The notes below the pieces were generated by a model, which saw only the letters and a list, made by a program, of their open reading frames with translations, was not told the DNA's origin and ran no database searches. 64,000 nt of DNA, taken from contig NC_088775.1 in assembly GCF_954871325.1 (NCBI RefSeq), positions 84,917,561 to 84,981,560 on the forward strand, written 5' to 3'. Positions within the stretch are counted from its first letter, which is position 1, and every line of letters starts with the position of its first letter. Position numbers and translations under genes: made by a program. The DNA is from Gordionus sp. m RMFG-2023 (taxonomy: Eukaryota; Nematomorpha; Gordioida; Chordodea; Parachordodidae). This document shows positions 52,001-61,113 of the stretch, in pieces.

Positions 52001-54689
52001 AAAAAAAGAAGATAAATATCGAAAAACTTTGTATCTTTTATTACACAGAGTTGATGTTCTTCCTAAAATTTACAACAAAATCTCATTAGGGTTATTTTAT
52101 TACATCATCATATAGATGTGATAGATAATTCCATAATAACCAGAGACCTACTTACATAGTTACTATTTGCATGGCCCGGCCCGGATATTTTTTTAAAAAT
52201 TTTTTTGCCAAACCTAGCCCGGGATTTATTTTTTCCGACAAGCCTGGATGTTTTTAAAAAATATATTCTATTTATTATTAATTTTTATAGCTAATAATGG
52301 CGATTTAAAATATTTCATGAATATACGTCTAAAAAAAATATTTTTTAGGCACGGCTCGGTTATATTTGAAAAAATTAAAACCGGGCCGGACTTGCCTGCA
52401 GGTCTCTTATAATCATGGAAAAATTTAAATTCGATAGTGAATTTGTGGACTAAAACAAAGTTAGAGAATTCAGCCATATTTTAAGAGATGTGGATTAGTA
52501 TTTAATAGGATATTTGTTGAGCTTTCGCCACATGACAAATAGATGTTAAAGAATTGTTTATATAAAATAATTCATAATTCATTCACCTTTTTTTACAAAA
52601 AAAAAATATTGATGTTAGAATCAGGCAATTTATTAACCAATCAAAAACGATTATTATCTTCTACATTTTTTTTTACTATTTAAAGGCAGAGTTTAAAACA
52701 GACATAAAAATTATTAGCGTTTTTTTCTATTTATTTTTATAATAATTAGTTGGATTTATCTTTAATTTTTGGTTATTATTTGACATCTAGCTTAATGTTC
52801 ATTCACATTAGCAAACAAACAAAAAGATATTGATAGAAAACAGTTTTTTTGTAAAAAAAATTACATAATTCCTAAATTCTTTCCCAAATTTTAGGATAAA
52901 TTGATTATTTTTGTCAATAATTTTGCTTAAAACATTTTTATTCAATTTATATAATCGATTTTTCATATAAATTAGAAAATACACAAAATGTTTATGATAA
53001 ATATTGTCTGAAATTTGTAGGGTAAATATTCTGCACAAGCTGGAATGCATTTCCGGGCAAATTCTCTCTTTCAAATTTAAACCGTCAGTAAACGATGAAC
53101 AAAATTGAGAAACTCCGAATTCCTATAGATACCATATCCAATATGCCATGTATACATACTCTTTTTTGTATCATTTTTTTGTATCAAGATACCTTTTAAT
53201 TGCCATATAGGCAAGACTCTTTTATAAAAATAATGACGAAATTTTAGTTGATTTGTTAACTTTTGGATACAATGTATAAAATTATAGTATAAAAGCATTA
53301 TACTAAAATCAATGTTTAATAAAACTTATAATTATAATAACTAATTTGTATAACTAATTTTTTTTTGAGATTAAATAGGGGGGGGGGGGATTTTTTGGCT
53401 TAAAGTGATATTTAATGAAAACAAACAAATTTGTGATAGAGATGAGGGGGAAGGGATTTCCTAGCTATTTATTTATTTTAAAAAAAATATGTAACTCTTC
53501 ATTCCCAGTTTAGAGAGAATCTGCGCTGGAGTATACAAAAATTTATGTAAAATTATTACATTATTTATATCATATTTCGTGTACGCGAATTCGCGATAAC
53601 CATGAAACGGGGTATGATATAGCTCAACGGATTAATTTTTATAAAATTAAGATTATATCTTGCAATTTCTTTTAGTCACAAAATTACATGGGGTGATTTA
53701 TGAGTCACAATAGATAAAAAATAAATATTTACTCAATATTTATGCAAATTCATAAAATGATGTTTTATCTAATATCTAAAAATTTGTAAGAAAAAAATAT
53801 TTCAATAATCCGGAAAATGAATAAATGGATATTATCCATGAATTTGAAGATATGAAAAGAAATTGGCTTTTGACTAATTGATTGCGGTTCAACTCGATGA
53901 GATTTCCATTAGGACAGCTGATTTATTTAAATTTCTATTCGTAAATTTATAATAACATGTCAGAACTTGACAGGTTATTAAAAAGAATTAAATTTTTTTA
54001 AAAAACGCCATTCTAAACCCTAACCCATATACCTCTAACCTTCTAATCCTAATGCTCCTTACCTACTTCAGATACTTAATTTAATTTTAAATAAGTATTT
54101 CGTCCAATTAAAAAAATTTCTTTCACTTGAACATTACTTGAGTTGAGGCGGTTACAATGATACTTTAACTTATAATTTTTAAAATATTTACAGGAAATGT
54201 TCCTTTGAAGAATCATTAAAAAAGAAATTAAAATCTAATTTGATACCCTCAATTAAAATTGTTTATTTCAACACATGTCACGAAATGTAATATACCCGAG
54301 TTTTCTGGACATTTTTTTTAAAAAAATTAGGCTTAAAAAAATATTTCTTTTTCCGGTAAAATTTTCTGACAATTATTTAAACCTTTAGTAACTTCCTGAT
54401 AACCGGGATGAATATAGGCAAGTTCTTCGTCCTCGTATGACGTAGCCGTTAAATTTTTACTCCTCTTGTCCTTAGGATTCTTCGAAACTTGAAATGTCTT
54501 GGAACTGAATTGGAATTGATTCCCAGGCGATTGAGCAGGTTCAAGAACTGGGTAGAACATAGAAAAACGTGCGAATTTTGAAATGGGGAAATCTTCGAGA
54601 TTATTCGCGATCTCAGCTCTTTCATCCTGATCTGAAACAGAGGAAGTTATCAAACAAAAGCACACTATTAAATATCGGTATTTTAACAT
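39774..54689 (-). CDS. Secreted Ly6/Quiver (sleepless)-like protein, GPI-anchor type, three exons
   Basis: Minus-strand exons 54689-54383, 41353-41213 and 40009-39774 join in phase (1 then 1) to a 227-residue protein. Residues 1-19 form a signal peptide (LIVCFCLITSSVS core). Residues 20-103 are a hydrophilic linker with a sequon at N79. Residues 104-190 hold ten cysteines (108, 111, 119, 129, 139, 157, 166, 179, 183, 188) in the Ly6/Quiver pattern: CLQC at the start, YCF in the middle, a final CN. Residues 212-223 are a hydrophobic tail after a small-residue region, as for GPI attachment. Family members sit on the cell surface and often tune channels or receptors; the specific partner here is unknown. 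Intron 1 is about 13 kb and full of transposons. The stop codon lies in a hAT MITE (39556-39776). A minus-strand AATAAA sits at 39528-39523, beyond the MITE. The main doubt is whether exon 1 truly belongs. Confidence 0.75.
40093..40490. repeat. Dispersed repeat family E (ATTCG-rich palindromic)
   Basis: Rich in TATTCG/CGAATA words arranged as a loose palindrome around an AT core, with the same layout and several shared blocks (GATTCAAAAATTAA, AAAGTTCTTC/AAAGTTCCGC) as 55425-55975. Lies in Quiver-like intron 2. Confidence 0.55.
40491..41212. other. Quiver-like gene intron 2, remainder
   Basis: No exon or repeat recognised. A G-run lies at about 40825. Confidence 0.4.
41213..41353 (-). CDS. 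Quiver-like gene exon 2: first half of Ly6/QVR domain
   Basis: Encodes NNFQCLQCTSLKNPGC through NASYCFTYTIKMPNI (residues 104-149) with five of the ten cysteines and a sequon at N135. The acceptor is TTTATATAG at 41355-41354 and the donor ATAG|GTTTTC. The CxxC start and the YC motif are typical of Quiver/Ly6 domains. Confidence 0.85.
41997..42540. mobile_element. Possible foldback element with AAAGTTACTTTT ends
   Basis: AAAAGTTACTTTTGAAAAGT on the left and TTTTTTCAAAAGTAACTATT on the right are inverted. Interior AT-rich and non-coding. No target-site duplication identified. Confidence 0.4.
42590..42895. repeat. Dispersed repeat family F, copy 1
   Basis: Direct match to 53915-54165: ACAGCTGAYTTATTTAAA, AACCCTAACCCATAT, ACTTCAGATACTTR-like and TCCAATTAAAAAAA blocks in the same order. 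The CCCTAACCC here is a single motif, not a telomeric array. Confidence 0.75.
43140..43245. repeat. 57-bp tandem repeat, two copies
   Basis: AAATTAATTATAAATTTCGT recurs 57 bases apart, followed both times by ATATTTTTGATTT. Confidence 0.85.
43603..43745. mobile_element. hAT-N1 MITE, right part missing
   Basis: GTAATGTTAAAAAGCCAGAT, then GATTTTTAAAACCGGCC and the family core GATTTTGCTCATAGATAGC. Stops after GGACACTATTAGC. Confidence 0.65.
44421..44672. mobile_element. hAT-N1 MITE with TSD and a duplicated end
   Basis: A 252-bp copy with ends TAGTGTTGTTAAAAGGCTCG and CGAGCCTAAACAACACTA. Flanks CTTAGGAA (44413-44420) and CTTAGGAG (44673-44680) agree at 7 of 8 bases. GCCGTTTTTAAAAATCGGCT is duplicated in tandem near the right end. 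Confidence 0.92.
44957..45290 (-). pseudogene. hAT transposase fragment
   Basis: The open frame reads SSRVRKTRTNLHDFLVDT, then KIIDYLCKSFFKRFTQNDYN and LLSCFNTLFHLDPDYF. The order (R-x-R-x-x-R-x-N, then a YY-x-x-x-x-x-x-FL-x-x-RF helix, then a LF-x-LDP motif) matches ZMYM1/P52rIPK-type hAT transposases. It is a fragment; upstream frame extends past the Met at 45211. Confidence 0.65.
45392..45448. repeat. 29-bp tandem repeat, two copies
   Basis: TTTAGTGGATCTATTGTTAT recurs 29 bases apart. Confidence 0.88.
45765..45896. mobile_element. hAT-N1 MITE, left half
   Basis: GGGTCTATTTTTAAAAACGG, TTTTGCCAAAATAATGTTAT and ATAGATGTTTAAACCTTTGT are hAT-N1 internal blocks. The right half is missing. Confidence 0.6.
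46150..46260. repeat. hAT-N2-like GC-rich fragment
   Basis: GCGTGGCCCAAATTTAGGCT, GGGCTTCTTAAAAATAGG and CACGGCCGAGCGG resemble the GC-rich MITE family, without recognisable ends. Confidence 0.4.
46714..46909. mobile_element. hAT-N1 MITE
   Basis: Ends TGGTGTTGTTAAACGGCTC and TAGCCGTTTAACAACACTA around the typical core. Flanks do not match. Confidence 0.85.
47663..47761. mobile_element. TTAA-flanked small foldback, best copy
   Basis: A 99-bp near-palindrome: CCTGCATTCACAGTTAGCGC ... GCGATAGCTGTGAATGCAGG, flanked by CTAA and TTAA. The CC(Y)TG terminus and TTAA-like flank suggest a piggyBac-type MITE. Related copies at 22118, 28452, 36063 and 53495. Confidence 0.7.
48370..48700 (-). other. Unrecognised coding-like stretch in Quiver-like intron 1
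   Basis: The minus strand reads VLFHGELWVGSTVNSKFVSA, then NKMKIWQDRSNQDTDIV and stop, with mixed codons, preceded by a pyrimidine-rich CCCCTCTCCCCTAAG acceptor-like site. Adjacent sequence reads GKYARPLVVGLVTLALV in another frame with stops. It could be a decayed element or an exon of an unknown gene; no family recognised. Confidence 0.3.
49716..49985. repeat. Dispersed repeat family D, longest copy
   Basis: CAGGATTTAACAAAAGTCTTC through CAAACTCTGGATTCAGCAAC, with the central TTTATGCATTAAAATCACAA block. Reference copy for the family. Confidence 0.6.
50065..50207. mobile_element. hAT-N1 MITE, short internally deleted copy
   Basis: 143 bp with both ends intact (TAGTGTTGTTAAATGC, CCAGTTTAACAACACTA) and most of the core lost. 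Flanks do not match. Confidence 0.85.
50805..50965. repeat. hAT-N2-like GC-rich element, partial
   Basis: TAGTTATCTGCATCGGATC start, then CTGGCCCGCCCGAAATTTTT and GGCCCGGCCCGAACCCG. The right end is not found; a related element with clear ends follows at 51137. Confidence 0.55.
51137..51477. mobile_element. hAT-N2-type GC-rich MITE with perfect 8-bp TSD
   Basis: 341 bp, ends TGGAGATCTGC and complement TAGTGATCTGC, flanked by GAGTAAAG on both sides (51129-51136, 51478-51485). Inner arms rich in GGCCCGGCC-type sequence. The end sequence differs from 19100 and 52141, so it is a subfamily. Confidence 0.9.
52141..52408. mobile_element. hAT-N2 GC-rich MITE
   Basis: 268 bp, starts CAGAGACCTACTTAC and ends CTTGCCTGCAGGTCTCTT. 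Flanks ATAATAAC and ATAATCAT agree at 6 of 8 bases. Confidence 0.8.
53495..53612. mobile_element. TTAA-type small foldback, decayed
   Basis: CTTCATTCCCAGTTTAG ... ACGCGAATTCGCGATAACCA then TGAAACGGGG; diverged from the 47663 copy. Confidence 0.45.
53915..54165. repeat. Dispersed repeat family F, copy 2
   Basis: Direct counterpart of 42590-42895, sharing ACAGCTGATTTATTTAAA and AAACCCTAACCCATA blocks. Lies just downstream (minus sense) of Quiver-like exon 1. Confidence 0.75.
54383..54689 (-). CDS. Quiver-like gene exon 1: signal peptide and linker
   Basis: Starts at an ATG followed by a typical signal peptide (MLKYRYLIVCFCLITSSVS), then an acidic and Ser/Pro-containing linker to GYQEVTK. The frame stays open to 54333, but an AAAG|GTTTAA donor at 54382-54381 resembles the other donors of this window and leaves phase 1, which matches the next exon. 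Codon use is mixed rather than A/T-only, unlike chance frames nearby. If it does not join the Ly6 exons, it is the first exon of another minus-strand secreted protein. Confidence 0.7.
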
Positions 54690-55420
54690 AATTAATATTT
54701 TTTTTCTTCAAGTAATTTTAATTTTCTCGAATCAATTTTATGAGATTCTTTGGTGGTAAATTATTTACACGTTCTCATTTTAAACATCTTTTCTCTATCA
54801 ATTTTTTTTTTTTGATCCACCCAAAAAAAAAAATACAAAAAAAGCTACCAAATTTCTAAAAAATTTTACTTTATATAAAAAAAAATATTTATAATTTATG
54901 ATGAAATGAAATTTATTCTTAAAATTTATTATTAATTTTTATGTCAACTTATTATAACTATAACTATATGTATTTGTTAAAAAAAAATTTTTTCAGAATG
55001 AATTTTTTGTAATAATAAGGGAAAAAAAATATAAAAATAATTTCATTTTTATCCGATATAAATGTAAGTGTAAGTTTCTAATAATGTAATATATTTTTTG
55101 GATATATATCCATTAGGTATAGTATATATATATATATATATTAATTAAAATATGTGTCAATTTTAAATAATTAAATTCGATTATGAGCCTAGTGTAAATA
55201 GTAGGATAGGATTAATTAAGATAAATTTGGTAAAAAACCTTCAAAATGTAACAAATATATAGTATGAGTTAATATTATCATATAACAATAATAATAATAT
55301 AGATTATTAATATACATTTAATATCCATTATATATAAAAGGGAACTTCGAACAAGAATGAAGAGGTTTGATAAATCGATTATTAATTAGTGGTCTCATGA
55401 AGTATGTTTTTAGGATGGAG
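54690..55420. other. Region upstream of the Quiver-like gene
   Basis: Extremely AT-rich with A and AT runs. The minus-strand promoter presumably lies here but nothing can be assigned. Confidence 0.3.
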
Positions 55421-55424
55421 ATAT

Positions 55425-55975
55425 GACATATAATTATTCCTTCAAAAAATATGAATCAAATCAAAATATTTGTATTATTCGTATTTGGTTCATGTTATCG
55501 GATCGAATAATTACTTTATTCGAATACTTGCGAATCAAATAATTCCTTATTCGTATTGGTAGAAACATTATAATTATTATTCGATTCGGTGAATATTCAA
55601 TTCGATTCAAAAATTTAACCATAAAAATAAAATTTAAAATAAGAGATTTATAGATTGTGGGAAGAAAAAAAATTAAAAGTTCCGCAAAGAACCTGTTAAA
55701 TAATTAAAAAATAATTTGAAATGTTTATGAATAATTTTGAAAAATTTAAGGATTAGAAATACTTAAAAATTATTTTCTAATAATATACTATTAATTTTAA
55801 AATATGCCAATAATTTCGATTCATTCAATAGAATAATGGATAAAAAAATTATTGGATAGATAATATATTTCCCTTATTCATATTCGATATTCTTCATAAA
55901 TCGAATCGAATAATATCGAATTACGAATAATTCGATAAACATTTTTGGATATCGGCGAATAATTAAATTGGGCCA
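55425..55975. repeat. Dispersed repeat family E, longer copy
   Basis: ATTCG/CGAAT words concentrated in two arms (about 55470-55610 and 55860-55960) in inverse arrangement around an AT core. Related to 40093-40490. Confidence 0.6.
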
Positions 55976-55979
55976 AAAT

Positions 55980-57185
55980 ATACAGTTCAGTTTAAACTGT
56001 GTAGTAGTCAGATTATTCTCAAAAAAAAAACCATTTCACCTTTGCCCCCCGGTTTTCTTCACGAATTATATGTGAATATGCATTATAAAATTTCTAATTT
56101 TCTAAAATTATTTGGTTTTCTAAAAAAACAATAATAAATAATAATAATTTTTAAAAAAAGACACCTAAAATTCGGATGAATCCATAATTAATAACGCGAA
56201 GTTATATATGGACATGTCAAAAAGTATTTTGTCACGAATTGTCAATTAGTTCTTAAATATATTTTATTAAAAGTTAGACATATTATTTGGTTTTCTTTCG
56301 CAAAATCTAATCGAACAAATATATTTTTTTTTATTAAAATTAATTATAAAATTTTGTCACTTTTTTTTTAAAGGCCATTTTAATTTAATAAATTTTACAC
56401 TGCCTCAGAACCCTGATCAAAAATATGTTATAATTTTAAAATTACTAAAAATTGAAAAATCCGGGTCTGACGATTTTGAAAAATATATCAATTTCAAAGT
56501 TGGTAAAAATCAGATAATGGAAGCATTCAATATTTATCACTCCCCCTCATATTTTTGATTTTCCATTTGTAACAGTCAAAATAAAGTGTCAACCAAAATA
56601 TCCGGGTCGGGTTGCCGATAACGGGCTTGAAATTTAAATCCTGCTCGTGCCCTAAAATTTTTATCTCTGTAGATCTCCGATAAAATAATAATATAAAAAA
56701 ATTGTCCCTCTCGTGGTTGATGACTTGAGTTTAATACAAAATTTGAAGGCAAGGAAAGCATTATGGAGAGCTACAAGGTTTTTGAAGGAATTTTCTAACG
56801 GAGAAACTAGTCCATAGCAGCCTTGAATCGATTGATTGCAAAGATTGATGATACCGGATCAGATTCACAGCTTAAACTTTGAATTATCAAGAGCAAATGG
56901 TCAACAATTAACTTTACTAGGATGGTTAAGGAGGCCAAAAGTCCTATACTATCAATATTGTTGCTCTAATCTCAGAAAGTGGTTGAAGATGAAAGAAATC
57001 TTATTAGAATTACAAACCCCTTCCGCCACTTTGTGCTCCTCATTTAAAGACTATAATTCTCGGATTTAATATAAGAGCTTTCAATTTTGGAATAATTTTA
57101 AAACAACCCAGATTTTTTTCGCTCTTATTTTATGTCCCATATTTTAGGCTTAGATGGGTTTAATCAATATCTAGACTATTATATT
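55980..57185. other. Intergenic with GC-rich scrap and weak coding-like patch
   Basis: A hAT-N2-like scrap (about 56590-56690). A plus-strand frame at 56836-57069 reads PKVLYYQYCCSNLRKWLKM, faintly like the Y-Y-x-A-x-QL-x-x-x-x-x-W region after an L1-type reverse transcriptase; too weak to call. Confidence 0.3.
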
Positions 57186-57189
57186 TGAA

Positions 57190-57345
57190 ATCTTTAATAA
57201 TATCTGTAGTAATCCAAAAGTAAAAATTCCTGAGATTGTCTAAAACAATAAGGATGATTTTTCCAGAGTTTCACTTCTACCTCAAATCCAATTAATGATA
57301 TTCAACTTTAGATGCTTACTCATCTTAAAGATTAACATTTAGAAT
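57190..57345 (-). repeat. Dispersed repeat family A, short piece
   Basis: The complement shares GTTAATCTTTAAGATGAGTA and GAATATCATTAATTGGATTT with 4370-4430 in copy 1. Confidence 0.75.
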
Positions 57346-57897
57346 GTATAAAAAAATATATGAATAAGATTGTAATTATGTGATACGTGAAATTAAGCGC
57401 ACTAGCCCTATAATGTCGTATATATATCAAAATATATATATACAACAGAGCAACGCTTGGTTCTCTCAAGAAAAAACCCATCTAATTGGGATAGAAGATG
57501 GGAACTAATTAAATAATTAAGAGGACCATCCACGTTTTATTGGCAGGCCGCGGTTACCTGTGCGCGCAAGAAGCAAAACCTCTTACTTAAACGCCCATGG
57601 GAAATAAAAAGAGAAATAAAAGCCCATGCCCGATTAAATAAACTTTTTGGTTACAGGAAGGGTAATATTGGCTATTTTAATTTTATTTTAATTTGCGTTG
57701 AGAGAGATCTTTACATATATATACTAAAGATACTAAAAGGTAATATAGATTGACTTATATACACCATATAGTATTAATATAATAATATTAAAAGAAAATA
57801 AGGTATCAGAACTTACGTATAGGAAAATAAAATCGAATGATCGTCCATGAAGAGTGTAGAGAAAAAAAAAATTGGCTTTAAATATATAGATGAAGTG
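57346..57897. other. Intergenic beside the LINE 3' end
   Basis: 57520-57660 is richer in GC and reads open on the plus strand (CARKKQNLLLKRPWEIKREI) but no family is recognised. Confidence 0.3.
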
Positions 57898-57943
57898 ATG
57901 ATGGGGACAGGGAGGAAGTAATGATGGGGACAGGGAGGAATGG
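57898..57943. repeat. 23-bp tandem repeat, two copies
   Basis: ATGATGGGGACAGGGAGGAA recurs at 57898 and 57921. Its place just past the LINE stop codon suggests part of the LINE 3' end; RTE-type elements often end in short tandem repeats. Confidence 0.7.
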
Positions 57944-57975
57944 ATAAAGTCACAACGTATTATCGTGGGGGGAGG

Positions 57976-59235
57976 TTAGTGGTCAATAAGGTAATTGGCC
58001 TTTATTTTTAACAGTTTATTTATCGCGTTTTTATTATTATTTATCTGGGTGAATTGCGTTAGGCTAATATTCATCTTTACGATATCTGTTAGGGTTTTGT
58101 TTAGCCAGTACGTTTTGTATTTGTAGTAGCTCTTGTTTTTGTATATCGAGAGCCAACTAAGGGCCTCAAATGCTAAATTATTATCCGCGTTCCTCATAAT
58201 ATGAGCAAACAGTTGAACTCTTCTCTTTTTGAGTTGGACTGCTACCGGAGTATGTTTGGATAAACTCCATAGACTTACATTTGAAATGACTCTAGGATAT
58301 ATATATCCATTAATAAGTCTCAGACATCTATTTACAAACACCTGAAGCTTCTTTATCTGGGCCTTGTTGACATCCCACGTATCACTTCCATATAGAAGAA
58401 TAGGAATGATCATAGAGTTGAAAACTTGTAGTCTGCTCTTAACCGAGATCTCCCTGATCATCCATAATTTAATATATTTGTAAAACACTGCTTTCGCGTG
58501 TTTCAATCTTAATTCTACCTCATTCTTTATGTGTCCTTTATTATCCAGATTTACTCCAAGGTACTTAAACTCCTTAACCGATCTAATCCCCAATAATTCC
58601 GTTGTCCGTACCAGGTTTGTCTCTGCCCATGGAGAGGGCATAACGACTGTTTTATTCATGTTTATAGTTAATCCTATCTCTCCACTATAAGCTTTAAGTA
58701 TATCAAGAATACAAGAGGCCTCCTCTAGAGATTTAGTAATTATTACTATGTCGTCAGCATAGGAGATTATACGATGTTTCAAGTTTAGGTTGTCGCGACT
58801 GGATAAAGTTAAAAGATTAAACGCTCCCAGCGTATCCGCAATTATTTTGTTCATAATGATGTTGAATAGAATTGGAGATAAGACGCATCCTTGCTTAACT
58901 TCTTTCCGCACCATGAAGGATGGAGATTGAATATTTTCTACTTTAAAGGTAGCCATCAATGAACTATAGTGGTTACTCAGGATTCTTACTATATTTACAT
59001 CCACACCACTATCTGTTAGGATTTTCCACAGAACCTCGTGTTTTATGCAATCGAAAGCTTTCCTAAAATCTACGAAGATGAATAGAAAAGGGAGCTTATA
59101 TCTATAGCATTTCTGTAGAGTGATTTTTAATGCTAGTATGGGTTGCAGGATATTTCTGCCTGGTCTATATGCACAAATATTGTTTGATAACAGGTGGTTT
59201 GTAGAATTTAATATACGGTTCCTTAGAAGTACCAT
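57976..59235 (-). CDS. LINE reverse transcriptase part
   Basis: Carries RT motifs in order: CAYRPGRNILQPILALK, FVDFRKAFDCI (motif A Asp), VKQGCVLSPILFN (motif B), YADDIVIITK (motif C, at about 58750-58762) and LGVNLD. A C-terminal SDTWDVNKAQIKKLQVF...CLRLING and KKRRVQLFAHIMR region typical of RTE-like proteins follows. It is in the same frame as the preceding endonuclease part, separated by one stop codon, so the Met at 59235 is not a true start. Confidence 0.88.
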   Translation of the reverse strand: MVLLRNRILNSTNHLLSNNICAYRPGRNILQPILALKITLQKCYRYKLPFLFIFVDFRKAFDCIKHEVLWKILTDSGVDVNIVRILSNHYSSLMATFKVENIQSPSFMVRKEVKQGCVLSPILFNIIMNKIIADTLGAFNLLTLSSRDNLNLKHRIISYADDIVIITKSLEEASCILDILKAYSGEIGLTINMNKTVVMPSPWAETNLVRTTELLGIRSVKEFKYLGVNLDNKGHIKNEVELRLKHAKAVFYKYIKLWMIREISVKSRLQVFNSMIIPILLYGSDTWDVNKAQIKKLQVFVNRCLRLINGYIYPRVISNVSLWSLSKHTPVAVQLKKRRVQLFAHIMRNADNNLAFEALSWLSIYKNKSYYKYKTYWLNKTLTDIVKMNISLTQFTQINNNKNAINKLLKIKANYLIDH

Positions 59236-59304
59236 GAATACTTTAGAGGCGATAGATGTCAGCGCAATCGCTCTATAGTCGTCAAAAGTAGAAGGATTAG
59301 GAAC

Positions 59305-60726
59305 CTAAGGGAAGTTGCAAATGAAGGATAAGTTCCATTCTCTAGGAGTGACACCAGAAGCCCAGATCTTGTTGAAGACCATAAGTAAAAACACAGAAAT
59401 GTAATCAGGAGAGACTTTTAAGTGCTCCGCTTTAATGTTATCCAGTCCCGTCGCTTTGTTGTTCCTTAGTTTAAGGATAGCCCTCTTAATCTCCCCAGTT
59501 GTAAAATTTGAACTAGGAGGAATTTGGTCGCACTCTGTAAATGAAACTAGATGTTCAGAGTTAAACATATACGAATAATGGTCCAACCAGAGCTTCATCT
59601 GCTCCTCGGGGTCACATATAATATTGTTATTTATCTTCAGTTTCGGGAGACTTCTAAAGTTCGAAGATTTGCAGAAAAGCTTTAATTTTTTGTATGCATC
59701 GTACAATTTATTGCACTTCATGTCTACTTCGATCTTCTTAGCCTTCTCAGCAACATATTTGCGCCTATCTGATCTTAGGAGTCTTTGAATTTGTTTCCAT
59801 AAATCCTTGTCCCTGTGACTCTTAGATTTCAATTCAGCAATCTTAGACGCCGTAATCGGGGAAACCCAATCACTGACGGGAGGGCCTCTAATATTCGTGA
59901 AGTCCTTACAAGTAGACAGCAAGATACATTTAAAATCACTCCAACATTTTTCTAAAGTTGAATTTTGATTGCTTTGCAAGAATTGCTGAATATTCAATGA
60001 GAGTCTGGTAGAAATCGCGTCCTTGACTAGTGGGAGTTTTAGATGGTTAAAATTATCTTTAAAATCTAATTGTCTAGGTAACCTATCAGTGGCATTACAC
60101 CTTGTGTTTTTGTTCCTCCATAGGTCGCTTTTAATCATTAAGCAACCTACCACCATTTTGTGGTCAGAAATATTAATGGTGGTCATTGCTTTAACATCAA
60201 AGAACCAACTGTGAATATTTGATAAGATAAAATCGATCTGTGAGGAATAATTATTCCTATAAAAGGTATAAATGTGTTGATTTTTGTGTTTGAAGAAAGT
60301 ATTTTCAATCTTCAGACCATTATTTTTGCATAATTCAAGTAGGGAAAGGCTGTCCGACCTATTTGGGCTAATCATCGTAAAATTTCCAATAGTTTTGTTT
60401 TTTATATACATCTCATCTTTTCCTATTTTGGTATTAAAATCACCTAGGATTATCATATTGTATCTCTTTGGGAGTGTATCAATGACGTTTACTAGTTCAT
60501 CGAAGAAATGTATTCTTTCCTTTAAGTTTGGGGGTGTATAAATATTCAGAAGTATTGTTGGCTTAAAGGCCGTATTTAAGTAAAGGGCCGCCATCCTTTC
60601 AGAAATTAGGACAAATTTTATGATATATTTAAATAGATTGTTTTTTACTAGAAAGGCGGTACCCGACCATTTATTTATAGTAATACCCGAGTTTAGCAGA
60701 GAAAAATCCCTAAACACTGCTTTCAT
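59305..60726 (-). CDS. LINE endonuclease and linker part
   Basis: Endonuclease landmarks: STYNINGL and QETHL upstream of the first Met (to 60869), then LGDFNTKIG (catalytic Asp/Asn motif), a QIDFILSN motif, and NISDHKMV with the SDH catalytic pair. A linker with WSDF and RRKYVAEKAKK follows, and the start of the RT palm (NNKATGLDNIKAEHLK) precedes a premature TAG. The protein function is nicking target DNA before target-primed reverse transcription. The Met at 60726 is internal to the domain, not the native start. Confidence 0.88.
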   Translation of the reverse strand: MKAVFRDFSLLNSGITINKWSGTAFLVKNNLFKYIIKFVLISERMAALYLNTAFKPTILLNIYTPPNLKERIHFFDELVNVIDTLPKRYNMIILGDFNTKIGKDEMYIKNKTIGNFTMISPNRSDSLSLLELCKNNGLKIENTFFKHKNQHIYTFYRNNYSSQIDFILSNIHSWFFDVKAMTTINISDHKMVVGCLMIKSDLWRNKNTRCNATDRLPRQLDFKDNFNHLKLPLVKDAISTRLSLNIQQFLQSNQNSTLEKCWSDFKCILLSTCKDFTNIRGPPVSDWVSPITASKIAELKSKSHRDKDLWKQIQRLLRSDRRKYVAEKAKKIEVDMKCNKLYDAYKKLKLFCKSSNFRSLPKLKINNNIICDPEEQMKLWLDHYSYMFNSEHLVSFTECDQIPPSSNFTTGEIKRAILKLRNNKATGLDNIKAEHLKVSPDYISVFLLMVFNKIWASGVTPREWNLSFICNFP

Positions 60727-61113
60727 ATCGTTTCTTAGGTGAGTTTCCTGTAACGCGATTATGTCAATATTCTCGTTCGAGAGAGTAGTTTGATAAAAAT
60801 TTATATTTTATTATGTAAGCCGTTTATATTATACGTAGATATATTTAAGGGACCTTTAATTTCTAACATGTTTGGGGAATAAGTTTGTTTTATGGAAATG
60901 GGAGCTGATATATCTGGGACTAAAACCTCTATTCCGACAATACGCTAGAATTCGGGTAAGTACGTTAAAAAATAGAGGAAAAATGTTTGGTTGTTAAATA
61001 CAAAAAAGAATTTTATATAAAAAACAAATTTTAAATTTAAGAATAAAATTTTACTCAAGTATAAAATAAAAGGGAAAATGAAATAACTATTTATTCGGAA
61101 ACGAGAGAAACGG

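Larger units (their letters stand above)
57976..60950 (-). mobile_element. RTE-like LINE retrotransposon, nearly complete (EN + RT)
   Basis: Minus-strand non-LTR element with an AP-endonuclease, then a reverse transcriptase, and no RNase H. The frame can be followed from about 60950 through a Met at 60869 (MLEIKGPLNISTYNINGL) to the stop at 57976. Two lesions are visible: a frameshift near 60808 and an in-frame TAG at 59307-59305, on either side of which the protein continues (NFP-stop-VPNPSTFDDYRAIAL). The single EN-RT protein and the VKQGCVLSP and YADD motifs point to the RTE group or near kin; the exact clade needs a tree. The few lesions suggest a young copy. A 23-bp tandem repeat (57898-57943) lies just beyond the ORF on the 3' side. 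Confidence 0.88.

Noticed and set aside
52808-53298. Two adjacent minus-strand frames (88 and 73 codons) as a gene
   Set aside because: No family recognised and composition typical of chance frames; possibly an old element, but nothing supports it.
56836-57069. 77-codon frame as an L1-type RT remnant
   Set aside because: Only a faint resemblance to a Y/W-containing motif; insufficient without a search.
60023-60541. Plus-strand frames within the LINE endonuclease region
   Set aside because: They are antisense shadows of the LINE coding strand; the same applies to minus-strand frames in the inverted copy at 61275-61793.
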